This document shows, piece by piece, positions 7,101 to 14,755 of a stretch of 18,655 bases of DNA; position 1 is the stretch's first letter; the number at the start of each line of letters is the position of its first letter. Both the position numbers and the translations under genes were made by a program. The DNA is taken from the NCBI GenBank assembly GCA_910578665.1, contig CAJTQU010000032.1, positions 1-18,655 of the forward strand, read 5' to 3'. Source of the DNA: an uncultured Muribaculaceae bacterium (lineage in GTDB: Bacteria > Bacteroidota > Bacteroidia > Bacteroidales > Muribaculaceae). The notes under the pieces are model-generated. The model worked only from the letters and a program-made list of their open reading frames with translations. It ran no database searches and was not told where the DNA came from.

Positions 7101-7791
7101 CATCGCCCGGAGCACCTGTCACCATATATCTGCCATTAGACGAGAAAAAACGGCTCGTACCGCCAGGTACAGTTATGACTTCCTGTGTCTTCAGGTTATA
7201 CAGACCCTTGGAGACAGGCACAAGGCCGCCGGGAAGCACGACCTCAAAACGGTCTTCTACCGGATCTATATTCTTGAGCTCAAGCATAGTAACCGAGCCA
7301 TCATCGCCAAATTCGTAGGCAACGGAATAAGTAGTCCAGGCACTTGTCACACCCGAACCAACGGCAAAGCGCCCGTCGGGAGTTATAGATACCAGCTCCA
7401 CATCAATATACTGGCCTGCCGGCTGGGGCAACACCTGCCACTCACCCTTTTCACGCCAATATATAGCTGCCTTTGCATTATAATAACCCACCACGTCGCC
7501 GTTGTCACTAACATCTCGGGCCGAGCAAACAACAAATTCGTTATCCTCAGGCCACAGATGTGTCTGCTCGCCTGTAACGGCATTGACAAGCGTAGCATAA
7601 CCGTACAATGACGAGTTATTAGCATTCACTGCATTGCCACAGGCCCACTTACCGTTACTCGAAAGCGCGTAGAAAGTACCACCGCCTTCGAACACCACCT
7701 CTTTTATATCAGGCTTCTGAGTCTGCGCGGCACCCACAGTAGGTGCAAGTAGCATCAGACCGCCCAAGAGGTAAGAAAAAACTTGTTTCAT
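4180..7791 (-). CDS. large secreted multidomain protein with Omp28-like CxxC domain and T9SS-type tail
   Basis: The 1203-residue product starts with a signal peptide (cleavage probably near residue 22). Domains by eye: residues about 30-350 have repeated GxxxVG/W-rich strands resembling a beta-propeller or HAF-type repeat region; about 358-470 and 475-587 are two Ig-like (SbsA/Big-type) modules; about 598-785 is a cleaved-adhesin/choice-of-anchor-J-like jelly roll (SDNFNNG at the start, FLDDVEV at the end). About 893-1150 resembles Omp28-related proteins, with a thioredoxin-like motif TGTSCQFCPQG (Cys904, Cys907) and FVPIAIHGY. The last 38 residues (1166-1203) are a sorting-type tail with GIYIFNGKK, shared with the next two genes. 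Expected location is the cell surface or outside. A hairpin follows the stop. Architecture is moderately sure; the biological role is unknown. Confidence 0.85.
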   Translation of the reverse strand: MKQVFSYLLGGLMLLAPTVGAAQTQKPDIKEVVFEGGGTFYALSSNGKWACGNAVNANNSSLYGYATLVNAVTGEQTHLWPEDNEFVVCSARDVSDNGDVVGYYNAKAAIYWREKGEWQVLPQPAGQYIDVELVSITPDGRFAVGSGVTSAWTTYSVAYEFGDDGSVTMLELKNIDPVEDRFEVVLPGGLVPVSKGLYNLKTQEVITVPGGTSRFFSSNGRYMVTGAPGDDDWVVYGPFNVMDMETKKVTPLEDNSPANNIFLADMDDNGVVYGMSESDLMFRNWHVHVGKYWYDIRVVLQQLYGIDWVNEYAKTDRGLSGTFWGVDSEGKVAISIDYTKSPKTGYIFRMPESFSDICPRVNLLSNNYATPMNGASFSRLSNVSITFDRPVETLIAAEKIGVTDKDGNVLKNAIRFDVSPANPNQIEVSFRNYTLEDGQEYFVVIPAGAIGVKGDNERTNSEIRLQYKGRPNTPVKPLTISPAEGNEVPRINMSSNPVFVNFDTNLTVCENPNNEYRIKLFRKGENGDEQVAPLSAQVNGSTVRIYPVNEQRLAEGDDYKVVITAGTFADLSGANPNEEIVINYKGSYTPDLPTDDKVIFSDNFNNGLNTQLWMFHEGDGNTPNSTMASWSFTADTTPWWLVRDSNASTDYAACSHSMYTPAGQSDDWMVTQRMYVADDTYTLSFKSQSYLKGKEDRLKVYVLASNDVITSLTPSIVNKIRYDGKLIYNEVESPGEKEETMAGEWKENELSLAEFAGQNIYIAFVNDNTNQSAIFLDDVEVARDLKIAMQLFNPEYTIDKESVAVSGRLQNLSNVTYNDLKLSLIDEDGNVVDEINATGLNLAPKGLYPFTFAKELPLRSGLENNFRVELSGDDVTTSAGSSVKNLLFQTTKRVVLEENTGTSCQFCPQGHVVMEKLEAEFGDRFVPIAIHGYTGGSTFATSESQSYSTFLGLSAAPSAVIDRTYAAMPMGEGYHMITPEGGLWYDLVTSQMNKYADADITVSSSGVDETESNVVVNATVKYAYNAKNLNVNILTAVLEDKLPSAQTNAFVNSDAEEMADWRAGGKYGTNPAAYIYTNVFRGLDGNTLYNGVGGKIPSEVEAGKSYNFNITMPIPQAVSKPQNMKYVVLMIDANSGRVINAVTCKNSGVVGVDGIEADNNAADARGDVYSITGVCVLRDATMQDVNRLERGIYIFNGKKIAVR

Positions 7792-7828
7792 ATAAATTTT
7801 TGATTAGATAAAATGTTCTTTTATGGTA

Positions 7829-7856
7829 TCCGGGAGCGGTTTCACCCCCTCCCGGA
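7829..7856 (-). terminator. hairpin between the 1032-aa and 1203-aa genes
   Basis: TCCGGGAG (7829-7836) pairs perfectly with CTCCCGGA (7849-7856) around a 12-base loop. In minus-strand sense it lies about 50 bases after the stop of the 1032-aa gene and is followed by ATACCATAAAAG, not a strong U tract. It may attenuate rather than fully stop transcription into the 1203-aa gene, for which I see no TAnnTTTG promoter. Confidence 0.55.
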
Positions 7857-7905
7857 CTTGCGTCCCTGCCTTACAGGAACGAGGTATTGTCACATAGCCT
7901 CTGCA

Positions 7906-10900
7906 TCACTTGATAACGAACTTCTTACCCTTAACCAGGTAGATGCCTTTGTCAAGCTTTTCGAGATCTGAAACTGTAGCGTCACGCAACACGAGCACGC
8001 CCTGCATATTATATACATCGCCGGCCACACCGTTGTCGAAATAAATGCCGCTGATGCTGTTAGGGGTCTTGATAGTCCAGGTGTAAGACAACTCAGGATT
8101 AGAATTATTCTCATCGTCAGCCTCGGTTATCATACCTTTTTCAATAGTAATCATATATTCAGCACCATCAAGGTCTTCAACAGGCTTGGGGAACACGATA
8201 TTTACGAGCTTGCTGTCAACGGCATCTACAGTCATTGTACCTGTAGCGGCAAGATAGCCATTTGCACTGGTCAGAGACACTTCGGTACCTTCTGCCACCT
8301 TTGCTGCAGAAGCAAAGGTCAGAACCACCTTGTCTATCGATTTAACCTCGGCCTTGTCGGCAGGGGCCACCTCTGTGGGAGTGAATGTAAATGTAGGCTC
8401 GGCCTGGGCGGCTTTCACTGTCCAGCTATATGAAAGCTCGGGATTGCGGTTAGTATCGCTGTCATTGCTGATAATGATACCTTGGGCGATAACCATGCTA
8501 TATGTTCCGGGGGTAGTGATTTCCTCTGGCAGAATCACATTTACCGCGTTAAAATCATTATCATCTAGTGCTATCATGCCTTCTGCGACAACGTTGCCGT
8601 CAGCATCTGTCAGGCTTGCCTTAGAATCATCCGCGCCGAGGGCAGGCCATGAAGCAAAAGTGAGTTTTATGGTCTTAAGCGACTCGACTTCGGCCTTGTC
8701 GGCAGGACTTACGGCAGAAGGAGTGAACGTATAGCTATATGCAGGCTCGCGAGATACAATCCATCCGAGATTTATAGCCGCATTCATGTTTCCTGTAACA
8801 GCATCTTTCACCTTACCCTTGGGAATACGCAGAGTATAATTGCCAGTCGATGTGACAGACATAGGTTTGCTGCCTTCGACATCAGAAGTAAATGTCACCT
8901 CGACTGTGCCTGCTTCGGCCGCGCCAAACTGCGCATAAGCCACATTGGCGCGTTCGTTGTTCACCAGCATGACCTCTATCGTATCGTCTATTGCAAGCGC
9001 GTTCTCAGTATCGAACACGAGGCTTACCTTGTCCAAAGATTCTATTTCAGCGTAATTGGCGGGATCAGAGCTTTTGAGAATCAGTCCGTAAGGATCTTTC
9101 ACAGTCCAAGTAAGGGTTACTGCCTCATTGTAACTGTTGGTCATTCCTTTACGGATCTTTGCTTTAGGCACATTCAAAGTATAAGTTCCGGGAGTGGTTA
9201 TCTTGATCTTATTGTTGCCACGTTCGTCAGAAGAGAATTTAATTTCTATACCGTTTGCCGCATTCCAGTCATCGGGATCATAATACGGAGTGAAATTAGC
9301 GTAAGCGGCGATCTCTCCAGCAGCATTCAAAAGAGGCACTGCATCATAAGATTCTATACCGGCCTCAGTACCTTCGGCAAAATACATAAGCACTGTGTCA
9401 AGAGATTCTACCTCGGCTTTATCGGCAGGATTTACAGTAACCGCGTTATAGTCATACACTGCGTCAGCAGGTCCATTGTCTTTGATAGTATAAGGCACGT
9501 TAGCAGCAGCGTTGTTCTTAGAATTGAATTCTTCTCCAACCGTAAACATCTTCTTAGGTACATTCAGTACATAGGAACCGGGAGTGGCGAAAACCGGATC
9601 AGCCACAAGAACAGCCTTGTTGCCATTAAACTCAATCTTATTATCATCAAACGTATACACCACGCTGCCATGCATATCCATCAGGGTCACATGAGCTCCG
9701 TCTCTAAGCAAATTCATCACGTCGTCTGCAGAAACAGTAATACGCGAAATCGATTCAAGCTCGCTTCCGGCAGGAGGATCGAAAGAAAGCTCGGCCAAGC
9801 CAACATCTACTAGATAACCATATGAGAACATGCTGACATCGCCACGGCCATAGTTGCCCTGTACGCGGTTGCCGTTAGATCCCGTAAATGCAGCAAACCA
9901 CAATACTGCAGGAGCATGTATCTCGCTGACAGGCAGTGTCAGAGACCATTCTGTCTTATCGGTATTTGAAGTAATACTTGAAAACGACACATTAGTTCCA
10001 AAACCTGTATTAATACCGCTTGCAGTAGTCACACACTCAACCGGTCCGTCAAACACCATGCGGATCACATTATTCTTGGTGTCTTCAAAGACATAGCCTT
10101 CGGGATTAGACGGATCATAGTCTTGAGGAGAAGGAGTTATGAGAGTACATTTCTCAACAGCATATTCGTAAGGAGCGGTAGCACCTTTGTAGATACATTC
10201 AAATACGCCGAGCACCCGTCCGTCATATTCCTGCGTACGGGCCTCCACACGGAATTTGTACTCGTAACCATTGTACATTGGAGCATCGGCTCCTCCCCAG
10301 TATATTTCAATAGGATCTGCCAGGCTGATATCTTTAGGATTGCCGTCAGCATCAATCAGACGGTTCACATAACCCTGGCGGTGGAAAGGCTCGCCCAGAT
10401 ACTGGTGCGCAGGATCGGCATCTGTCAGAGTAAAGGCTATGAAGCCTATCTGTTTCTGCAATTCCGGTTCAAATGCGATAGACCATTTACCCTGGGCCTT
10501 GCCAACCGCGCGGATTTCAGACCCGGCGGCAGGAGAGAGAGATACAGGAGTAATGGCATCTACGTCAAGACTGGGATCTTCAAGGGTATATACCTGTGAA
10601 TAAGCCGGATTAAGAGCACCGGTCGATACTGCTTTAAGCGAACCGGCCGGAATCAATAATTCCCATTCGCCATTCTCTGTAAGCGTGGGAAACTTTGCGT
10701 ACACATTATACTTCGGCCAAGATGCAGAACCACCTTTTTCCACATAGAAAGAAGTGGCATACACCACATCATCGGTTTCAAGATTAGTGAGTGACGGCAT
10801 CAGATTCTGACCCTCGACTACCGCAACTTCCTCATTTTGCATAGCACTCTGGGCGAGTGTGAAGCTGGTTAGCTGAGAAGCTTTGTCCATACTGCTGCCA

Positions 10901-11004
10901 AAAGGAAAAGTAATGCGCGATGCGGGATAGACGGCATCGGCAAAAGCTGATCCGAAGCAGCAGAAGACCATCAGCAAGGACATGAGTAAGGATTGTTTCT
11001 TCAT
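7906..11004 (-). CDS. secreted protein with tandem Ig-like repeats and T9SS-type tail
   Basis: The 1032-residue product begins with a clear signal peptide (cleavage likely after SAFA, residue 22). Most of the rest is a row of beta-rich Ig-like modules. The four most regular begin near residues 520, 641, 759 and 872, each opening with a PADKAEVESL-like motif followed by a hydrophobic strand and closing with a TPGTYTLNVPK-like strand and a WTVK-like end. Older, more divergent copies begin near 152, 285 and 405. There are no catalytic motifs. The last 38 residues (995-1032, with KGIYLVKGKK) match the tails of both neighbouring genes. It is probably an extended surface or extracellular stalk or adhesin-like protein. 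No promoter box is seen directly upstream; expression may come from the 554-aa gene through the hairpin at 11055-11087. Confidence 0.85.
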   Translation of the reverse strand: MKKQSLLMSLLMVFCCFGSAFADAVYPASRITFPFGSSMDKASQLTSFTLAQSAMQNEEVAVVEGQNLMPSLTNLETDDVVYATSFYVEKGGSASWPKYNVYAKFPTLTENGEWELLIPAGSLKAVSTGALNPAYSQVYTLEDPSLDVDAITPVSLSPAAGSEIRAVGKAQGKWSIAFEPELQKQIGFIAFTLTDADPAHQYLGEPFHRQGYVNRLIDADGNPKDISLADPIEIYWGGADAPMYNGYEYKFRVEARTQEYDGRVLGVFECIYKGATAPYEYAVEKCTLITPSPQDYDPSNPEGYVFEDTKNNVIRMVFDGPVECVTTASGINTGFGTNVSFSSITSNTDKTEWSLTLPVSEIHAPAVLWFAAFTGSNGNRVQGNYGRGDVSMFSYGYLVDVGLAELSFDPPAGSELESISRITVSADDVMNLLRDGAHVTLMDMHGSVVYTFDDNKIEFNGNKAVLVADPVFATPGSYVLNVPKKMFTVGEEFNSKNNAAANVPYTIKDNGPADAVYDYNAVTVNPADKAEVESLDTVLMYFAEGTEAGIESYDAVPLLNAAGEIAAYANFTPYYDPDDWNAANGIEIKFSSDERGNNKIKITTPGTYTLNVPKAKIRKGMTNSYNEAVTLTWTVKDPYGLILKSSDPANYAEIESLDKVSLVFDTENALAIDDTIEVMLVNNERANVAYAQFGAAEAGTVEVTFTSDVEGSKPMSVTSTGNYTLRIPKGKVKDAVTGNMNAAINLGWIVSREPAYSYTFTPSAVSPADKAEVESLKTIKLTFASWPALGADDSKASLTDADGNVVAEGMIALDDNDFNAVNVILPEEITTPGTYSMVIAQGIIISNDSDTNRNPELSYSWTVKAAQAEPTFTFTPTEVAPADKAEVKSIDKVVLTFASAAKVAEGTEVSLTSANGYLAATGTMTVDAVDSKLVNIVFPKPVEDLDGAEYMITIEKGMITEADDENNSNPELSYTWTIKTPNSISGIYFDNGVAGDVYNMQGVLVLRDATVSDLEKLDKGIYLVKGKKFVIK
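8065..9447 (-). repeat. four regular tandem Ig-like coding repeats
   Basis: This span encodes residues 520-980 of the 1032-aa protein. The DNA itself shows the repeat: variants of CGGCCTTGTCGGCAGG recur near 8347, 8689 and, as CGGCTTTATCGGCAGG, near 9413, with a more diverged copy near 9055. The unit is about 107-121 codons. Copies differ at many positions, so the array is not a recent duplication. Confidence 0.7.
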
Positions 11005-11054
11005 GTGCGTTAATAATAAGTCCGTTAATAAAATTTGATAATTATTTAATCCGG

Positions 11055-11087
11055 TCCGGGCGGTCTTGCTAGCAGAGACCGCCCGGA
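11055..11087 (-). terminator. strong hairpin after the 554-aa gene
   Basis: TCCGGGCGGTCT (11055-11066) pairs perfectly over 12 bases with AGACCGCCCGGA (11076-11087) around a nine-base loop. It begins about 10 bases beyond the stop of the 554-aa gene in minus-strand sense and is followed by an AT-rich run (ATTAAATAATTATC). This is the strongest hairpin in the window. Confidence 0.7.
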
Positions 11088-11097
11088 TGGATGATAT

Positions 11098-12762
11098 TTA
11101 TTTAACTATAACCTTTTTGTTATTGAAGATATACAGTCCGGAGGGCAGACGCTGCACATCGCGCATTGAGGCATCTGTGAGCACACGTACACCGGCTATA
11201 TTGTATACATCGCCTTTAGAGATATCTCCTGCAGCCACATTGTCTACCGACACATTTCCGGCCCACACATAAGAACCAGCGGTATCGGCCGTATGGTCTA
11301 CGCCGTCACCGAAAACAGAATTTGATAAAGAGACTGACAATTCTGAATCAAGATCGGCGTCAAGCTCAGGAATAGTGAAGTAGACCAGCAAGTCATCGGC
11401 AGAATCCGGATCGGCAGCAATTTCGATATCATCTTTTGACAACAGCATGGAAGCAGGCACGCCGTCTTTCTCATATCCCAGTGTGATACCGTCAAACGAA
11501 CACTTAGAACCGTTCATAATCCACATCTCCACCTTTGTGTCCTTTGTCACCCTGGTGTTGCGCGCAGGTGTGAAGTCGGTGGCCATAGTATACTGGAGCA
11601 CCTCTATAGGATAGACATAAGTAAAGCTGGTGAACGAGCTGGTCTCGCCTACATAGGCACGCTGGCCGTCGGTAGAATAAATGTTTGCCACCTGCACTAC
11701 CAGCGATTTTTCCAGCGTTGAAGGATCGCCACCAGGTATCATATCGAGAGGACGGCGGCGACGGCCCGTAAAGTCTACTATAACCTTGCCTTCCTCTATC
11801 GATGTCGGGGGATTCTCAAAATAACGGGGATTTGCCATATCCTCCGGATTGCCATATGCAATTGTCGTGGTCGGCTTTCTCGAAGCAGCAACTTCGCCGT
11901 CGAATTCCATGGAAAGTATTCCATTGGGATCACCGGGCAGATAGTAAGAAAGCATGTTCGGCATGCCTGTGGTGGGCGAATTGGTAGTAGACACCAGCTC
12001 TATGGGCTTTCCGCACACGTTCATCTCTACTTCTATACGGCCGTTGCCGTTGTAGCGGATATCTTCGTAGTCGGCACATTTGACTCCGACTATGCGTATC
12101 TTCATCGTATCGCCGTTCTTGAGTTTGCCCTCGCGATAAGCGTTCATCATCTCTTCATGCAGCGATATCTCAATATTAGAACCGCCTATGTGCATAGGAA
12201 CCGACGAATATGTTCCATCGGGATAACGCAGGGTGGCGCTGGTGGCGGCCACAGGCTCTGAGAAGTAGAATGTGAAGCGGAATGTAGAGGACACAGACAG
12301 CTTGCCTCCATAGTAATTTGGATTCCCCTCTTCGAGAGAAGGCGAGGTCTTCTCAAGCAGCAATGCCTCGGGACGGGCTGCGATTTTAAAAGAACCGTCT
12401 CCTAATGTCTGTCGTGACGAGGAATAGAAATAGACTGTCTGGCCGGCCTTCATCGGTATAGACCAGCATCTTTCACCGTCTGCCCCCCATGAAAAGGTAT
12501 GTTCTATGATGTTGACATGCTCCGCTTCTGTATAACCTGGCACATCGGCACCCACGTATATGACTTTGTATGTACCGTCTTCCGGGGCGGTGTAGGTGGC
12601 CGAGATTTCATCACCGCGCGAGTAATCATAAGTCTTTCCGACCTCAATCTCGCCAAAATCCAATGTCTCTGCCTGGACCACCACTGGTGCGGCGGCACAT
12701 AAGAGTGACATGGCAATTGTCGCAAGCGCAGGCCTGCCGTTGTCGCGTATAAGTTTATTCAT
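11098..12762 (-). CDS. secreted protein of unknown function with T9SS-type tail
   Basis: The 554-residue product has an N-terminal signal (basic start, hydrophobic core 12-28, cleavage probably after VVQA, residue 31). Residues about 32-130 look like a beta-sandwich (YTAPEDGTYKVIYVGADV at 57-74). About 138-260, 265-395 and 396-490 are further beta-rich segments with FxFSEPV- and MEFDGEV-like strands typical of Ig-like modules. I do not recognise a named family for the body. The last 38 residues (517-554, with SGLYIFNNKK) match the tails of the two genes downstream. It is the first of the three secreted genes, preceded by a long gene-free region and followed by a 12-bp hairpin. Confidence 0.82.
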   Translation of the reverse strand: MNKLIRDNGRPALATIAMSLLCAAAPVVVQAETLDFGEIEVGKTYDYSRGDEISATYTAPEDGTYKVIYVGADVPGYTEAEHVNIIEHTFSWGADGERCWSIPMKAGQTVYFYSSSRQTLGDGSFKIAARPEALLLEKTSPSLEEGNPNYYGGKLSVSSTFRFTFYFSEPVAATSATLRYPDGTYSSVPMHIGGSNIEISLHEEMMNAYREGKLKNGDTMKIRIVGVKCADYEDIRYNGNGRIEVEMNVCGKPIELVSTTNSPTTGMPNMLSYYLPGDPNGILSMEFDGEVAASRKPTTTIAYGNPEDMANPRYFENPPTSIEEGKVIVDFTGRRRRPLDMIPGGDPSTLEKSLVVQVANIYSTDGQRAYVGETSSFTSFTYVYPIEVLQYTMATDFTPARNTRVTKDTKVEMWIMNGSKCSFDGITLGYEKDGVPASMLLSKDDIEIAADPDSADDLLVYFTIPELDADLDSELSVSLSNSVFGDGVDHTADTAGSYVWAGNVSVDNVAAGDISKGDVYNIAGVRVLTDASMRDVQRLPSGLYIFNNKKVIVK

Positions 12763-12929
12763 GCTTTGTATAGGGTTTATTTTAGTTATTATTTTCTAAT
12801 TGGATCAGACACTATGGTTATTCACCGGTATACATTCCAGGGTATCTAGACAAAATTTTATACTTTTGCCAAGGGATTATACCAATTTCCGGCATTCAGA
12901 CTTAATCTTATTTGCTCTGACATAATATC

Positions 12930-12952
12930 AAAAGCAATCTGTAATTGCTTTT
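12930..12952. other. perfect 9-bp hairpin in the intergenic region
   Basis: AAAAGCAAT (12930-12938) pairs with ATTGCTTTT (12944-12952) around CTGTA. Both sides end in T runs on their own strand, so it could act as a weak terminator in either direction or as a leader hairpin or operator for the 554-aa gene. It lies between the candidate -7 box at 12971-12978 and the gene start, so it would be part of the leader RNA if that box is used. Confidence 0.4.
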
Positions 12953-12970
12953 TCATCTAAATGAACTGCT

Positions 12971-12978
12971 CAAAGTTA
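12971..12978 (-). promoter_or_regulatory. candidate -7 box for the 554-aa secreted gene
   Basis: The minus strand reads TAACTTTG, matching TAnnTTTG and identical to the tRNA-Phe box. No TTTG lies 19-21 bases upstream; the nearest CAAA on the plus strand (12991-12994) is only 12 bases away. If used, the leader would be about 200 bases and contain the hairpin at 12930-12952. Confidence 0.35.
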
Positions 12979-13139
12979 ATACTTATTTTCCAAACATTAA
13001 TATTTTCGTCTTAATTAACAGTCAAACCCGAAAACAGTAGATTATTTTTCTATTAATCTTATACGCATATTATTCAAAACCAACTCGGGGAGTAAAAATT
13101 TATTCATAAAATGTAACAATTATCGTATATAAAATTAAT

Positions 13140-13167
13140 AGGCTGTGAATAATTATATCCACAGCCT
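13140..13167 (-). terminator. hairpin terminator of the mgtC-antiporter-guaA operon
   Basis: AGGCTGTG (13140-13147) pairs perfectly with CACAGCCT (13160-13167). In minus-strand sense it lies 44 bases after the guaA stop and is followed by ATTAATTTTATAT, a T-rich tract. Good candidate for the operon end. Confidence 0.65.
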
Positions 13168-13211
13168 GTAAAGTTAAAATATGTTAATAATATTTTTCTG
13201 CCAGTCTCCGC

Positions 13212-14735
13212 CTATTCCCACTCTATTGTGGATGGCGGTTTTGACGAAATGTCATAAACCACGCGGTTTACACCGCGCACCTTGTTGATGATCTCGTTGC
13301 TCACATTTCCAAGGAATTCATAAGGGAGATGGCTCCATGTAGCGGTCATGCCGTCGGTAGAATTGACCGCACGCAGCGCAACGACGTTTTCATAAGTGCG
13401 TTCGTCACCCATTACGCCCACCGAGCGTATGGGCAGCAGGATGGTTCCGGCCTGCCACACCTGGTCGTAAAGACCGTTGTCACGCAGCCCCTTGATAAAG
13501 TAATGGTCGGCCTCCTGCAATATGCGCACCTTTTCGGCAGTCACTTCTCCCAGGATACGCACGCCCAGACCGGGGCCGGGGAAAGGATGGCGGCCTATGA
13601 GGTTCTGGCTGATGCCGAGTTCGCGGCCCACACGGCGCACTTCGTCCTTAAAGAGCAGGCGCAATGGCTCGACAAGCTTGAGATTCATCTTCTCGGGCAG
13701 ACCGCCGACATTATGGTGGCTCTTGATCACCATGCCGGTGATAGAGAGGCTCTCGATAACATCGGGATAGATAGTGCCCTGTGCCAGCCATTTTATATCG
13801 GTGAGCTTCTGAGCCTCGCGGTCAAAGATGTCGATGAAGCCGCGGCCTATCACTTTGCGCTTCTGCTCGGGATCGGTGACTCCGGCCAGCTGCGAATAGA
13901 AATGGTCTTTCGCATCGACGCCTATCACGTTCAGTCCCATATCGGCATAACTGGCCAGCACGTCTTCAAATTCATGATAGCGCAGCAATCCGTTGTCCAC
14001 GAATATACATGTAAGATTGCTACCTATGGCCCTGTTGAGCAACACGGCGGCCACTGTGGAGTCCACGCCGCCGGAAAGGGCCAGCACCACTTTGTCGTCA
14101 CCAAGCTGGCCGCGCAGCTGCGCCACTGTCGATTCTATGAACGATGCAGGGGTCCAGTCTCCGTGCGAGCCGCATATTTCTTTCACAAAGTTACCAAGTA
14201 CCACCAGGCCGTCCTCGCTGTGGAACACCTCGGGATGGAACTGCACGCCCCAAGTCAGCTCGCCCTCGATACGGTAAGCCGCGTTTTTAACATCAGCCGT
14301 AGAGCCTACATTGGCAAAGCCGGCCGGGGTGGACGTGATGGAGTCACCGTGGCTCATCCACACCGTGGAATTATCACGCACGCCGTGCATCAGAGGATCG
14401 GCATCATCATGCCACACAAGCTGCGCGCGTCCGTATTCGCGCGTATTGCTCGAAGCCACGCTGCCTCCGCTGGTCTTGGCCAGATACTGTGCGCCGTAGC
14501 AGATGCCGAGCAGGGGATAAGTGCCCCGTATCTCCGACAAATCTATCTGCAGAGCCTCGGGATCATTGACCGAATAAGGGCTGCCGGACAGTATCACGCC
14601 TATCACATCCTGGCGGTCTTTCGGAAATTTGTTGTACGGGTGTATCTCGCAGTATGTGTTCAATTCGCGTATTCTGCGCGCTATGAGCTGGGTGTACTGC
14701 GACCCGAAATCCAGAATTATTATTCGTTGCTGCAT
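13212..14735 (-). CDS. guaA: GMP synthase (glutamine-hydrolysing)
   Basis: The 507-residue cytoplasmic enzyme converts XMP to GMP using ATP and glutamine, the last step of de novo guanine nucleotide synthesis. The N-terminal class I glutamine amidotransferase domain (about 1-190) shows the nucleophile Cys79 in GICYGAQ and His167/Glu169 in QFHPEV. The ATP-pyrophosphatase domain follows, with P-loop SGGVDS (221-226). The C-terminal dimerisation domain ends in the family signature SSKPPSTIEWE. Length is close to the usual roughly 510-525. The ATG lies 20 bases after the antiporter stop with no promoter box between, so it is probably the third gene of an operon with mgtC and the antiporter. A hairpin follows at 13140-13167. 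Confidence 0.98.
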   Translation of the reverse strand: MQQRIIILDFGSQYTQLIARRIRELNTYCEIHPYNKFPKDRQDVIGVILSGSPYSVNDPEALQIDLSEIRGTYPLLGICYGAQYLAKTSGGSVASSNTREYGRAQLVWHDDADPLMHGVRDNSTVWMSHGDSITSTPAGFANVGSTADVKNAAYRIEGELTWGVQFHPEVFHSEDGLVVLGNFVKEICGSHGDWTPASFIESTVAQLRGQLGDDKVVLALSGGVDSTVAAVLLNRAIGSNLTCIFVDNGLLRYHEFEDVLASYADMGLNVIGVDAKDHFYSQLAGVTDPEQKRKVIGRGFIDIFDREAQKLTDIKWLAQGTIYPDVIESLSITGMVIKSHHNVGGLPEKMNLKLVEPLRLLFKDEVRRVGRELGISQNLIGRHPFPGPGLGVRILGEVTAEKVRILQEADHYFIKGLRDNGLYDQVWQAGTILLPIRSVGVMGDERTYENVVALRAVNSTDGMTATWSHLPYEFLGNVSNEIINKVRGVNRVVYDISSKPPSTIEWE

Positions 14736-14755
14736 TTATATGGTATTAAGTTACA

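Larger units (their letters stand above)
12763..13139. other. AT-rich intergenic region between guaA and the secreted-protein locus
   Basis: No open frame here looks like a gene on either strand. The stretch is AT-rich and holds a 9-bp hairpin (12930-12952) and a TAACTTTG box (12971-12978), listed separately. It is the probable regulatory region of the 554-aa gene, which would then have a leader of about 200 bases. Confidence 0.6.

Noticed and set aside
8065..9447. Possible CRISPR-like or satellite array because of recurring CGGCCTTGTCGGCAGG segments
   Set aside because: The recurrences are coding: they encode the PADKAEVESL motif of successive Ig-like modules, are more than 300 bases apart and diverge.
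12855..12875. Plus-strand TACTTTTG box near 12861
   Set aside because: Matches TAnnTTTG but has no -33 box at the right spacing and no plus-strand gene follows.
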